Position numbers and translations under genes: made by a program
Source of the DNA: Clostridia bacterium
GTDB taxonomy: Bacteria; Bacillota_A; Clostridia; Christensenellales; UBA1242
Assembly (NCBI GenBank): GCA_028701635.1
Contig: JAQVQJ010000005.1
Span: 1-26,183 of the forward strand
Reading direction: 5' to 3'
DNA length: 26,183 nucleotides
Shown here: positions 6,674-14,494 of the stretch, piece by piece
Numbering within the stretch: the first letter of the stretch is position 1
Layout: each line of letters opens with the position of its first letter
The notes under the pieces: generated by a model
The model's input: the letters and a program-made list of their open reading frames with translations, nothing else
What the model was told of the DNA's origin: nothing
Database searches by the model: none

Positions 6674-7256
6674 GGATATTTTTTCAATTTGGTTGAACGA
6701 TAATGAAAAATTTCCAGACTTAATAAACAGATGTATAAAATCTCAGAAAATATCTGGATATAAACATCATTTAATAACTTTAAAAAATTATGATATTTCT
6801 TCTAATTACGTCAAAAAAGCAATAGAATGTAAAAATTGGGTCAAAGCAGTAGACTTTTTAAGATGTTATTATATACACAAATATGGTGGAATCTATGTTG
6901 ATGCAGATGTAGAAATAATAAAAAATAAAACTTTTGATAATATATTAGACAATAAATTATTTGTATGCAGAGAAGAAAATGGATTTCTTGCTAATTCTGT
7001 AATAGGTGCAGAAAAGAACAATTATATTATTAAAGAATTTTTAGATTATGTAGAAAATAATTGTGATCCCACTGATAAAAATATTTTTCAGGATGGAATG
7101 GAAAGATTTACAATCATTCTTTCAAAATACCTCAAAGATATAAAAATATATACATCAGATTATTTTTTACCATATAACCATCAAAATGGTATAACAACAA
7201 TGACAGAAAATACTATAACTTACCACTATTTTATGAAATCGTGGCTAAATATATGA
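6663..7256 (+). CDS. GT32-type glycosyltransferase (DXD family)
   Basis: A 197-residue transferase of the Gly_transf_sug/OCH1-TcdA type. The hallmark is visible: KAVDFLRCYYIHKYGGIYVDADVEII, where the Arg contacts donor sugar and D80-A-D82 binds the metal. The start MINKDIFSIWLND matches the usual K-I-x-x-x-W opening, and the end TYHYFMKSW matches the conserved H-x-x-x-x-S-W. The length is normal for short members. It overlaps both neighbours (11 bases upstream, an ATGA junction downstream). Confidence 0.85.
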   Translation: MINKDIFSIWLNDNEKFPDLINRCIKSQKISGYKHHLITLKNYDISSNYVKKAIECKNWVKAVDFLRCYYIHKYGGIYVDADVEIIKNKTFDNILDNKLFVCREENGFLANSVIGAEKNNYIIKEFLDYVENNCDPTDKNIFQDGMERFTIILSKYLKDIKIYTSDYFLPYNHQNGITTMTENTITYHYFMKSWLNI

Positions 7257-7891
7257 ATTTTTATAAAGAATTAAGCGAATATTTAGGAAAAGATGAGCAA
7301 ATAGTAACTGAGTATTGTAAAATTGCTCCAATAGTTCTTGCTTATAAATGGCAAGACGAAAAAGAAGACCCAATAAAGTATTATAAAGAATCAGAGGATT
7401 ATATTTGTGATTTATCAATGTATCAGACAATGTTGCAAAATAACGGATTTCACGAGTGGCTTAAAAAGACATTGAAAGATTTTAATGTTAAAACATTTTT
7501 GGATTTCGGGGGCGGAATAGGTGAATATAGTATAATTGCTTCTAAATTAGGAACAAAAACAGATTATTTAGAAATAGAAGGATCAAAAACAAGAGAGTAT
7601 GCTGAATATAGATTTAAAAATCATAATGTAAGCCCGTCTATTTTAGGTATAGAGGACGAATATGGAAAATATGATATGATATGTGCAATGGATGTAGCAG
7701 AACATTTATTAGACAGTGAACGATTTTTTAAAGACATTTCTAAAAAATGCACTTATTTAATATGCAACGAACCAAAGGAAATTCCATATAATTGGGTATA
7801 TCCTCAGCACATTTCAAAAATAGATTGCATTTATAAGTATTTTGACCAAATTGCAGGGAGATTATGGAAATCAAAAATATATGAAATATAA
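7253..7891 (+). CDS. SAM-dependent methyltransferase
   Basis: Class I methyltransferase fold. Motif I is FLDFGGGIGEYS (83-93), an acidic LEIEG follows at 106-110, and YDMICAMDVAEHLLD gives the later motifs typical of Methyltransf_11/23. In a sugar cassette it most likely O-methylates a sugar hydroxyl, capping the glycan, though a small-molecule or protein target is possible. I place the start at the ATG at 7253, which overlaps the previous stop as ATGA, rather than at the upstream GTG 7241. It has no SD, consistent with translational coupling. Confidence 0.83.
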   Translation: MNFYKELSEYLGKDEQIVTEYCKIAPIVLAYKWQDEKEDPIKYYKESEDYICDLSMYQTMLQNNGFHEWLKKTLKDFNVKTFLDFGGGIGEYSIIASKLGTKTDYLEIEGSKTREYAEYRFKNHNVSPSILGIEDEYGKYDMICAMDVAEHLLDSERFFKDISKKCTYLICNEPKEIPYNWVYPQHISKIDCIYKYFDQIAGRLWKSKIYEI

Positions 7892-8690
7892 AGTTAGTAT
7901 TATAGGAACAGGAATGGTTGGTGGCTCTTTATTAAAGTATTTTGAAGATAACCAATTTGAAGTAAAGAGTTATGATAAATATAAAAACATAGGATCGATA
8001 GATGAAGTTTTAGAAAATGATTATATTTATATTTGTGTGCCGACTCCATCAACTGACGATTTTCATTGTGATATAAGCATAGTAGAAAATATAATAAAAG
8101 AAATAAACGACAAAAAAACAAGTAGAAAAGTAATTATTATAAAATCAACAATAACACCAGGGACTACGAAAAAACTTCAAGAAAAATATCCAGAGTTGTC
8201 TATTATATTTAATCCAGAGTTTTTAACAGAAAAAAATGCAGATAGAGATACTTGTTTTCCAGAAAGACAGATAATAGGATGCACTTTTGAATCATTTAAA
8301 GACTCAACAGATGTGTTATTGCAATTACCTTTTGCTCCTTGTTCTGAGGTTATAACATCAACAGAAGCAGAAATGATTAAGTATTTAGGAAATTCATTTC
8401 TTGCTTTAAAAGTTATATTTGCAAATCAGATGTATGATTTATGTGAAAAATTAAATTTAGATTATAATAAGATTAAAGATATTGTAGGCAAAGATAAAAG
8501 AATTGGAACATCTCATTTAGATGTAATATTTGATGAATATCGAGGCTATGGGATAGAATCTGTTAGTAAATGTTTTCCAAAGGATACAAAGGCAATTATA
8601 AAATTTGCAGATGATAACGATGTTGATTTAGAACTTTTGAAAACAATGGATAAAATAAATACTAAATTGTGGAATGAAACAAAAAAATAA
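7881..8690 (+). CDS. UDP-sugar 6-dehydrogenase, short form lacking the C-terminal domain
   Basis: Oxidises a UDP-hexose to the uronic acid. The N-terminal Rossmann domain has GTGMVG (9-14), ICVPTP (51-56) and KSTITPGTT (88-96). The central domain has NPEFLTEKNADRD (111-123) and KYLGNSFLALKVIFANQ, and the catalytic Cys231 lies in KCFPKD. Two features are odd. The chain ends at 269 residues, while family members are usually around 400 or more, so the C-terminal UDP-binding domain is missing. The usual G-x-G-F-G-G before the Cys is replaced by GYGIESVSK. It may use a partner, or be a compact phage version. The start at 7881 (MKYKVSII) overlaps the methyltransferase by 11 bases. Confidence 0.82.
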   Translation: MKYKVSIIGTGMVGGSLLKYFEDNQFEVKSYDKYKNIGSIDEVLENDYIYICVPTPSTDDFHCDISIVENIIKEINDKKTSRKVIIIKSTITPGTTKKLQEKYPELSIIFNPEFLTEKNADRDTCFPERQIIGCTFESFKDSTDVLLQLPFAPCSEVITSTEAEMIKYLGNSFLALKVIFANQMYDLCEKLNLDYNKIKDIVGKDKRIGTSHLDVIFDEYRGYGIESVSKCFPKDTKAIIKFADDNDVDLELLKTMDKINTKLWNETKK

Positions 8691-9690
8691 AAAAATATGT
8701 ATTTCTGGAGTGGCGGGATTTTTGGGAAGTTATTTAGCAAAACATTTTCTTAAAGAAGGTTATGATGTGGTCGGTTGTGATAATTTAATAGGGGGCTATA
8801 TTTCAAATATTCCAGATGAAGTGAAATTTTATCAATATGATTGTAATGATTTAGATAAAATGAAGGAAGTAACGAAGGGGTGTGATGTTGTTTATCATTG
8901 TGCCGCTTTGGCTTATGAAGGATTAAGTGTTTTTAGTCCTAATGTTGTTAGTAAAAGTATTTTCGGGGCAACAACTTCAATTTTAACAGCTTCTATTACA
9001 AATAAAGTAAAAAGATTTATATATTGTTCAAGTATGGCAAGATACGGGACTAACAATACTCCTTTTACGGAGGAAATGATTCCGAATCCTCAAGACCCAT
9101 ATGGTATATCTAAATATTCTGCAGAACTGATGGTTAGAAATCTTTGTGAAGTGCATAATATAGAATATGTTATTGTAGTACCCCACAATATAATTGGTTC
9201 TTTTCAGAAATACGACGATCCATTTAGGAACGTAGCAAGCATAATGATAAATTTAATGTTGCAAGGGAAACAACCTATCATTTATGGAGATGGCGGGCAA
9301 ATGCGTTGTTTTAGTTTCGTAAACGATGTAATATCTTGTTTATCAAAAGTAGCATATTTAGATAATGTAGTAGGAGAAACTATAAATGTAGGTCCAGATG
9401 AAGAATTTATAACAATAAACACTCTTGCAGAAACAATAGCAAAATTATTAGATTTTAAATTAGAGCCAATTTATATGAAAGGAAGACCTCAAGAGGTTAA
9501 ATTTGCAACTTGTTCGGCTAACAAAGCCAGACGGCTACTAAACTATTCTACAAAATATACATTAGAACAAGGATTACAAGAAATTATAGATTATATAAAG
9601 AAAGAAGGAGTTAAACCTTTTGATTATCATTTACCTATTGAGATTTTATCAGAAAAAACTCCTTTGACATGGACTAATAAATTATTTTAA
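8674..9690 (+). CDS. NAD-dependent NDP-sugar epimerase/dehydratase
   Basis: Extended short-chain dehydrogenase acting on nucleotide sugars, probably the product or substrate of the adjacent dehydrogenase. NAD binding: SGVAGFLGSY with G12, G15, G18. Active site: CSS (118-120) and Y143-G-I-S-K147. PHNIIGSFQKYDDPF and YGDGGQMRCFSFVND are typical sugar-binding loops of the galE/UDP-glucuronate epimerase group. Full length at 338 residues. Exact specificity cannot be read; UDP-glucuronate to galacturonate or xylose chemistry would fit the neighbour. It overlaps the upstream gene by 17 bases and ends the sugar cassette. Confidence 0.87.
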   Translation: MKQKNKKICISGVAGFLGSYLAKHFLKEGYDVVGCDNLIGGYISNIPDEVKFYQYDCNDLDKMKEVTKGCDVVYHCAALAYEGLSVFSPNVVSKSIFGATTSILTASITNKVKRFIYCSSMARYGTNNTPFTEEMIPNPQDPYGISKYSAELMVRNLCEVHNIEYVIVVPHNIIGSFQKYDDPFRNVASIMINLMLQGKQPIIYGDGGQMRCFSFVNDVISCLSKVAYLDNVVGETINVGPDEEFITINTLAETIAKLLDFKLEPIYMKGRPQEVKFATCSANKARRLLNYSTKYTLEQGLQEIIDYIKKEGVKPFDYHLPIEILSEKTPLTWTNKLF

Positions 9691-9695
9691 AAATT

Positions 9696-10286
9696 ATGGA
9701 AAACATCCAAGAAAATCTTCCAATTTCACAAGACAGCGGGGCAACAAATCCCAATGAAAATGTGAAAAACATAGAAGATAAAAAACAAGAAAGTAATATA
9801 GAGAATAAAACTATTTTAGAAGATAAAAAAGAACCTAAAAAATTAAAACCAGCAGAAGAATTATTTTGTCAATTATATGCAGGAAGTTCTGAATATTTTA
9901 ATAATGCTTCTATGTCTTATGTAGTTGCTTATGATAAGAAATTAGACGAGATTGAAGACGAAAAAGAAAGAGCAAGAGTTCTTAGAAATTGCAGATCTAT
10001 GGGTTCTAATATGCTAACTAAACTATATATTAGAGAAAGAGTTTCCGAGATATTACGAGAAAACCTAACTAATAATAAAATAGATGAAGAAATATCGTGG
10101 GTAGCCAAACAACGAAAAGATTTAAGTTCTAAGATGAGGGCTATAAGTGAATATAATAAACTTAAAGGAAGAATTGAAGAAAAAATTAAACATTCGCTGG
10201 AAACTGAAAATCTTTTAACGAAAGAGCAAATAGAAAGATTATTTCAAAATAGAAATATAAAAGAAAATGGAGAAGCCAAAAATTGA
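9696..10286 (+). CDS. Terminase small subunit
   Basis: Recognises phage DNA to start packaging. The first 50 residues are acidic and disordered. From about 50, LKPAEELFCQLYAGSSEYFNNASMSYVVAY resembles the helix-turn-helix of Terminase_2-type small subunits, followed by SNMLTKLYIRERVSEILRE and a helical oligomerisation region (KMRAISEYNKLKGRIEEKIKH). It lies directly before the large subunit with a 20-base overlap, the standard arrangement. It ends in two TGA codons in a row. The short acidic N-terminal extension is longer than usual. Confidence 0.8.
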   Translation: MENIQENLPISQDSGATNPNENVKNIEDKKQESNIENKTILEDKKEPKKLKPAEELFCQLYAGSSEYFNNASMSYVVAYDKKLDEIEDEKERARVLRNCRSMGSNMLTKLYIRERVSEILRENLTNNKIDEEISWVAKQRKDLSSKMRAISEYNKLKGRIEEKIKHSLETENLLTKEQIERLFQNRNIKENGEAKN

Positions 10287-11727
10287 TGAACCAAAAATAT
10301 GTGGATTTTCATTAACTGAGCAAAAGATGTTAATGCAAGCAGGAGTATATTCGCTAATGGATTTTGCAGTTCTTACTAATAAAAATTATTTTGCAAATTG
10401 GCATCATAAGTTAATAGCAGAGGAATTGGAAAAATTAGCAAAAGGGGAAGTTGATTGGAAGTTGTTAATTTTAATGCTTCCACCGAGAAGCGGCAAATCC
10501 GAGTTAGCGACAATTTTATTTCCTGCTTGGTTTCTTGGAAATTATCCTGATAAAGAAATTATCACATCTTCTTATTCAGCAGAGCTGGCTATTGATTTTG
10601 GAAGTAAGACAAGAAATTTAATCAATTCACCAGAATATAAATTAATTTTTCCTAGTGTAAGACTTAAAGAAGATGAACAAAGTAAAGCTAAATGGCGTAC
10701 AAATAAAAATGGTAGTTATATTTCAACAGGTATTGGTGGTGCTATAACTGGATATGGTTCTCATATTTTTATAATTGATGATCCGATTAAGAATAGGGAA
10801 GAAGCAGATTCACAAGTTATTAGAAACAAACACTGGGATTGGTTTGTCTCAACTGCGTTTACACGACTTCATCCAAATGGAAAGATAGTGTTAATTCTCA
10901 CGAGGTGGCACTTAGATGACCTTGCAGGGAGGATATTGGAAAATAAAGAACTTGCATCAAGAACAAAAGTAATATCATTTCCTGCTATTGCTGAAAAAGA
11001 AGACGAGTATAGAAAAGTAGGCGAAGTATTATGGCCAGAAAGATATTCATTAAAAGAGGTATTGAGTATTAAAGAAAGCATTGGCATAACAAATTTTGCT
11101 TCATTATATCAACAAAATCCCATATTGTCTGAAAATCAAGAATTTAAACCAGAATGGATAACATACACAGAATGGTCTGATATGTTAAATATAAAGACAA
11201 GAAACTTTATGACAATAGATACTGCTATTTCTAAAAAAGATTCTGCTGATTTTACTGGAATAACTTGTAATTTTGTAGATATTGAAAATAAGTGGCACAT
11301 TAAAACATATAAAAGAAAATTAGACCCGAAAGAACTTATTGATTTTATTTTCAGACTTAACAATGAGGACGGCTATGAAAAGATAGGAGTAGAAGAAACT
11401 ATTTATATGCAGGCAATAAAACCATTTCTTGATGATGAGATGAGAAGAAGAAATGAATATTTAAACATAGTCCCTCTCAAACATAATCAAATAAACAAGG
11501 AAGTTAGAATAAGAGGGCTAATTCCAAGATACCAATCTAAATCTATTATTCATTTTAAAGATATGTGTGAGGGACTGGAAGAAGAATTATTTACTTTTCC
11601 AAAAGGAGTGCACGATGATGTAATAGATTCTCTGGCATATCAAATACAAATAGCAGAAAGTGGAGAGGATTTAAACTCGGGTTTGGACAATTATAAAACT
11701 GAAAGTATTGCTAAAGATTTAATATAA
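10267..11727 (+). CDS. Terminase large subunit
   Basis: ATP-driven packaging motor and headful nuclease. ATPase half: Walker A MLPPRSGKSE (70-79), Walker B IFIIDD (167-172), coupling motif ILTRWH (210-215). Nuclease half, RNase H-like: TIDTA (Asp318), GVEET (Glu376 or 377) and HDDVID (Asp450/451), the three acidic groups expected for two-metal cleavage. The 486-residue length is normal for this family. The start overlaps the small subunit by 20 bases. This is one of the clearest identifications in the window. Confidence 0.95.
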   Translation: MEKPKIDEPKICGFSLTEQKMLMQAGVYSLMDFAVLTNKNYFANWHHKLIAEELEKLAKGEVDWKLLILMLPPRSGKSELATILFPAWFLGNYPDKEIITSSYSAELAIDFGSKTRNLINSPEYKLIFPSVRLKEDEQSKAKWRTNKNGSYISTGIGGAITGYGSHIFIIDDPIKNREEADSQVIRNKHWDWFVSTAFTRLHPNGKIVLILTRWHLDDLAGRILENKELASRTKVISFPAIAEKEDEYRKVGEVLWPERYSLKEVLSIKESIGITNFASLYQQNPILSENQEFKPEWITYTEWSDMLNIKTRNFMTIDTAISKKDSADFTGITCNFVDIENKWHIKTYKRKLDPKELIDFIFRLNNEDGYEKIGVEETIYMQAIKPFLDDEMRRRNEYLNIVPLKHNQINKEVRIRGLIPRYQSKSIIHFKDMCEGLEEELFTFPKGVHDDVIDSLAYQIQIAESGEDLNSGLDNYKTESIAKDLI

Positions 11728-11728
11728 T

Positions 11729-11884
11729 ATGTCTCAAAATATAAAAAAACCAAATAAAGAAAATAAAAATCTTTTTACGATAATGATGGAAGAGTCATTA
11801 GCAAAAAATAATAATGATGATATAGACGAGGAAAAAGAATTTGAAGAATATATTAGCAACAAAAAGAAAGATTTAGGTATTTAA
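11729..11884 (+). CDS. Small acidic protein, unknown
   Basis: A 51-residue frame (MSQNIKKPNKENKN...KDLGI) fills the gap between the terminase and the next small gene. It starts one base after the terminase stop and ends five bases before the next ATG. It is charged and Asn/Glu/Lys-rich with no recognisable domain. The tight packing and neighbour-like codon use support it being real. Confidence 0.6.
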   Translation: MSQNIKKPNKENKNLFTIMMEESLAKNNNDDIDEEKEFEEYISNKKKDLGI

Positions 11885-11889
11885 AAAAT

Positions 11890-12096
11890 ATGAAAACAAA
11901 TAAAAAAGAAATGGATTTTAATACATTGACTAAAAAAATAAATGAGTTAATTCAATGTTCGCCATCAAATAAGGCAACAGAAAAAATTAAAACTATTAAA
12001 AATGAATATAGAAGTAAATCCTCTGATCTCATTCTAAAATATATGCAAAAAGAAGTAGATATTTTAGAAAAGGACATACAAAACCAAAATATATAA
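11890..12096 (+). CDS. Small helical protein, unknown
   Basis: 68 residues, Lys/Glu-rich with heptad-like leucines and isoleucines (FNTLTKKINELI, LILKYMQKEVDILEKDI), so probably a short coiled coil. Not recognised. It lies between the terminase and portal, a common place for small head-assembly proteins in phages, but no function can be assigned. The ATG follows TTAAAAAAT. Confidence 0.65.
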   Translation: MKTNKKEMDFNTLTKKINELIQCSPSNKATEKIKTIKNEYRSKSSDLILKYMQKEVDILEKDIQNQNI

Positions 12097-12103
12097 AAAC
12101 AAT

Positions 12104-13837
12104 ATGGAAATATTTAAAATCGTAGAACAAGAGTTAAATGATTTTTTAACAAAGGAAGTTGAAATTTCTGAAGGCTATTATTTTTCTCAATACAACTTAG
12201 TTAAAAGAATTTCATTGTTTGCTAATAAACATTACCCAACTGGAAATTATGATAAAATGGGCAATTACAAGAGTTGGATAGATATAATTTCTCCAAGAAT
12301 TGATAATGAGGTTAAAAACATTGACTTTGATACAAAGGATGTGATGTTTTATTCAAATAACATTAATGACTACGGGTTAATCACATTGGGAAATTTAAAA
12401 CTTAGGGAAATTCTTAAAACAACAGGCAAGGCTGAGGAAATAAATGATTCTATTGAAGAAGGAGCAGGCTGGGGCAATGTAGTTTTGAAAAAGACTAAAA
12501 ATGATTTTGAAAAAGTTGACTTGTCTAATTTTTTTGTAATCAATCAGACTGCTAAAACATTAGACGATTCTCCTGTTATTGAAAGACATAGCATAACTCA
12601 ATCTTATTTAAGGTCTAAGAAAGGAGTTTGGAAAAATATTGATGAGGTTATAAAGGAATGTAAGAATATGTCTTTTTCTTCTAAAATAGAAACAACTGAA
12701 GAAAAAACAGAAACTCCGTATTATGAAGTATTTGAAAGGAATGGTGAAGTGTCCCAAAAAGTTTTATATGAAGCACAAGGCAAAAAAGGGGGAAGTAAAG
12801 ATAAATATGTGTTGGCAAGAATAATACTTTGTGGAGTACATAAAAATAATAAAGGAAAAGAAAGAGTTCTGTTTGCAGAAGAATTAAAAGGGACAACAAG
12901 AGATTATTATAAGGAATATCACAGAGGCAGATATACTGGAAGATGGTTTAGAGTTGGTATTTATGAATTGTTGTTTGATATTCAAATTAGGGCTAATGAA
13001 ATTTCAAATCAAATTGCAAGAGGATTAGAATGGTCTTCCAAAACATTATTTAAATCAAGTGATAACAATCTAAGAAGAAATATTTTGAGTAATCTTGCAA
13101 ATGGTTCTGTTATTAAGTCTACCGATTTATCCCAAATAAATGTAAGAATGGAAGGAATGGATCAACTGATTGCTGATTGGAATAGACTTATGAACACAGC
13201 AGATAGATTATGTAATTCTTATGAAGTCATGACAGGCGAGTCGCTACCATCTGGAACATCATTTAAATTAGGTTCAATGATTAACCAAAACGCGACTAAG
13301 CTATTTGATTTCATAAGAGAGAAATTATCTATTATGTTTCAGGGTGCGTTTGAAGATTGGATTTTACCTTCTTTAATTACAGAATTATCAAAAGAAGAAA
13401 TTATTAGACTTTCAGGAAATGAAGAAAATCTAAATGTGTTTTATAAAATGCTAGTCGATGGCTGGTATTTAAACAATCTATTAACATTACCACCTCACTC
13501 CAAAGAACAAGCAAAACAAATTAAGGAAACAAAATTTGCTGAGATAATGTCCAAACCTGACAAATTTATTAAAGCACAAAAGAAATGGATGGCGAATGTT
13601 AGACCAAGAATTTCTGTAATTATATCTGGTGAAAATATAGGATTGGCACAAGAGTTAGAAACACTTGCTACATTTATAGCACTTGAACAAGACCCTGTTA
13701 GAAGAACAGCATTGATTGAAAAAGCAATGAAAATAAAAGGTATAAATGTTGAAGCACTTCCAAAAACAGAACAAATGCCACAACAACAAACGCAACAAAT
13801 TCCTATGAAAAAGACAGAAGCACTAAAAGAGCTTTAA
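12104..13837 (+). CDS. Portal (head-tail connector) protein
   Basis: Probably forms the dodecameric ring through which DNA enters and leaves. The 577-residue length, high helix content and place after the terminase fit a portal of podovirus-like type. Recognisable pieces are the N-terminal stretch with YKSWIDIISPRIDNEVKNID, the central RGRYTGRWFRVGIYELLFD, and a long helix region (IQIRANEISNQIARGLEW, MDQLIADWNRLMNTADRLCN). After that come TGESLPSGTSFKLGSM and a Gln-rich tail (MPQQQTQQIPM). No catalytic residues are expected. Assignment rests on position and overall character rather than a single motif. Confidence 0.75.
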   Translation: MEIFKIVEQELNDFLTKEVEISEGYYFSQYNLVKRISLFANKHYPTGNYDKMGNYKSWIDIISPRIDNEVKNIDFDTKDVMFYSNNINDYGLITLGNLKLREILKTTGKAEEINDSIEEGAGWGNVVLKKTKNDFEKVDLSNFFVINQTAKTLDDSPVIERHSITQSYLRSKKGVWKNIDEVIKECKNMSFSSKIETTEEKTETPYYEVFERNGEVSQKVLYEAQGKKGGSKDKYVLARIILCGVHKNNKGKERVLFAEELKGTTRDYYKEYHRGRYTGRWFRVGIYELLFDIQIRANEISNQIARGLEWSSKTLFKSSDNNLRRNILSNLANGSVIKSTDLSQINVRMEGMDQLIADWNRLMNTADRLCNSYEVMTGESLPSGTSFKLGSMINQNATKLFDFIREKLSIMFQGAFEDWILPSLITELSKEEIIRLSGNEENLNVFYKMLVDGWYLNNLLTLPPHSKEQAKQIKETKFAEIMSKPDKFIKAQKKWMANVRPRISVIISGENIGLAQELETLATFIALEQDPVRRTALIEKAMKIKGINVEALPKTEQMPQQQTQQIPMKKTEALKEL

Positions 13838-13842
13838 AAAAG

Positions 13843-13871
13843 TTGACTACCTTTATTTCTAAAAGTATAAT
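13843..13871 (+). promoter_or_regulatory. Sigma-70 promoter after the portal gene
   Basis: TTGACT (13843-13848), a 17-base spacer beginning ACCTTTATTT, and TATAAT (13866-13871). It lies just after the portal stop. The ATG at 13894 is 22 bases downstream of the -10 box. The spacer start matches the promoters at 3317 and 3960 (ACCTATTT, ACCCTTATT). Confidence 0.7.
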
Positions 13872-13893
13872 AAGATTAAGAAACATAAAATAT

Positions 13894-14031
13894 ATGCCTG
13901 TAAAAATAACAAAAATAAACGAAGGAAAATATAAAGTTTCTACTCCATTTGGGGTCAGGTCAAAATCAACAACTTTGAAAAAAGCAAAGACTCAAAAAAG
14001 ATTGTTGAATTATATAGACAAGAAAAAATGA
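13894..14031 (+). CDS. Small basic conserved phage protein
   Basis: A 45-residue basic protein (MPVKITKINEGKYKVSTPFG...). The pattern KYKVSTPFGVRSKSTTLKKAKTQKRLLN resembles a small protein seen near head genes of many phages; its role is unknown. An upstream in-frame TTG at 13843 is really the -35 box of a promoter, so the ATG at 13894 is the better start. It overlaps the next gene by four bases (ATGA). Confidence 0.7.
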   Translation: MPVKITKINEGKYKVSTPFGVRSKSTTLKKAKTQKRLLNYIDKKK

Positions 14032-14282
14032 ATTTAGAAAGACTACAAAAATTATTAAATAGTTCTGCTGGCGACGATTTAAAAGAATTTCTTTTGTCAG
14101 AAATCTCAAAGATGAGTGATATTGAAAATATAAAAGATTACTCAAAAGCACAGGATTTGGCAATAGAGGTTAAAGCACAGAAGAAAGCAAAAGAAAAGTT
14201 AGAATGTATATATAATTATATTATTGATTTTTCAGCACAAGAAACAGAAAACAATGAAGACTATTCAATAGATGTTAAATAA
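14028..14282 (+). CDS. Small helical protein, unknown
   Basis: 84 residues, acidic and helical (LERLQKLLNSSAGDDLKEFLLSEISKM, IEVKAQKKAKEKLECIYNYIID). No domain recognised. It starts within the previous gene's stop (ATGA), so the two are translationally coupled and share the promoter at 13843. It ends just before the regulatory region at 14323-14434. It could be a head-assembly helper, but nothing proves that. Confidence 0.65.
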   Translation: MNLERLQKLLNSSAGDDLKEFLLSEISKMSDIENIKDYSKAQDLAIEVKAQKKAKEKLECIYNYIIDFSAQETENNEDYSIDVK

Positions 14283-14322
14283 TTTTAATTAAGTCTATTA
14301 GCAAATAATTAACAATTTAATA

Positions 14323-14405
14323 AAACTCTCCATCAATACTATATTTTGTTAGTATTGGATATTTATTAGTATTTTTACTGGAGAGTTTGGTACTAATAAA
14401 TATTC
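14323..14405 (+). ncRNA. Candidate bistable RNA with competing stems
   Basis: Two long perfect pairings cross each other. AAACTCTCCA (14323-14332) pairs with TGGAGAGTTT (14379-14388) and encloses a 9-bp hairpin (14333-14341 with 14350-14358). A second pairing joins 14359-14371 with 14391-14403 over 13 perfect pairs, extendable with G-U pairs to 14357-14405, and it traps 14379-14388 in its loop. Only two bases separate the 3' arms, so both long stems probably cannot form together. This is the layout of an on/off RNA switch. An intrinsic terminator follows at once. The ligand or trigger is unknown. Confidence 0.45.
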
Positions 14406-14434
14406 AATGCTTGCAAAAGCATTTTTTCTTTTTT
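14406..14434 (+). terminator. Strong intrinsic terminator
   Basis: AATGCTT (14406-14412), GCAA tetraloop, AAGCATT (14417-14423), then a T-rich tail (TTTTCTTTTTT) to 14434. It lies after the two small genes driven by the 13843 promoter and before the scaffold and capsid genes. Confidence 0.8.
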
Positions 14435-14463
14435 AACAAAGGTTAAATAAAGAAATAACAATC

Positions 14464-14477
14464 CGTCAAAATTGACG
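14464..14477. promoter_or_regulatory. Palindrome CGTCAA-AA-TTGACG
   Basis: A perfect 6-2-6 inverted repeat 18 bases before the scaffold start. It carries the same GTCAA/TTGAC half-sites as the operator candidate at 2712-2727, but in the opposite arrangement. TTGACG could serve as a -35 box, but no -10 box lies 17 bases further on. Confidence 0.35.
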
Positions 14478-14494
14478 TTAAATTAACTACGGCA

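Noticed and set aside
13843..13893. TTG start extending the small basic gene
   Set aside because: The TTG is the -35 box of a consensus promoter; the ATG at 13894 gives the expected protein start.
14323..14405. Classical H-type pseudoknot with both long stems formed together
   Set aside because: Only two bases would span a 10-bp stem, which is sterically unlikely; competing structures are more plausible.
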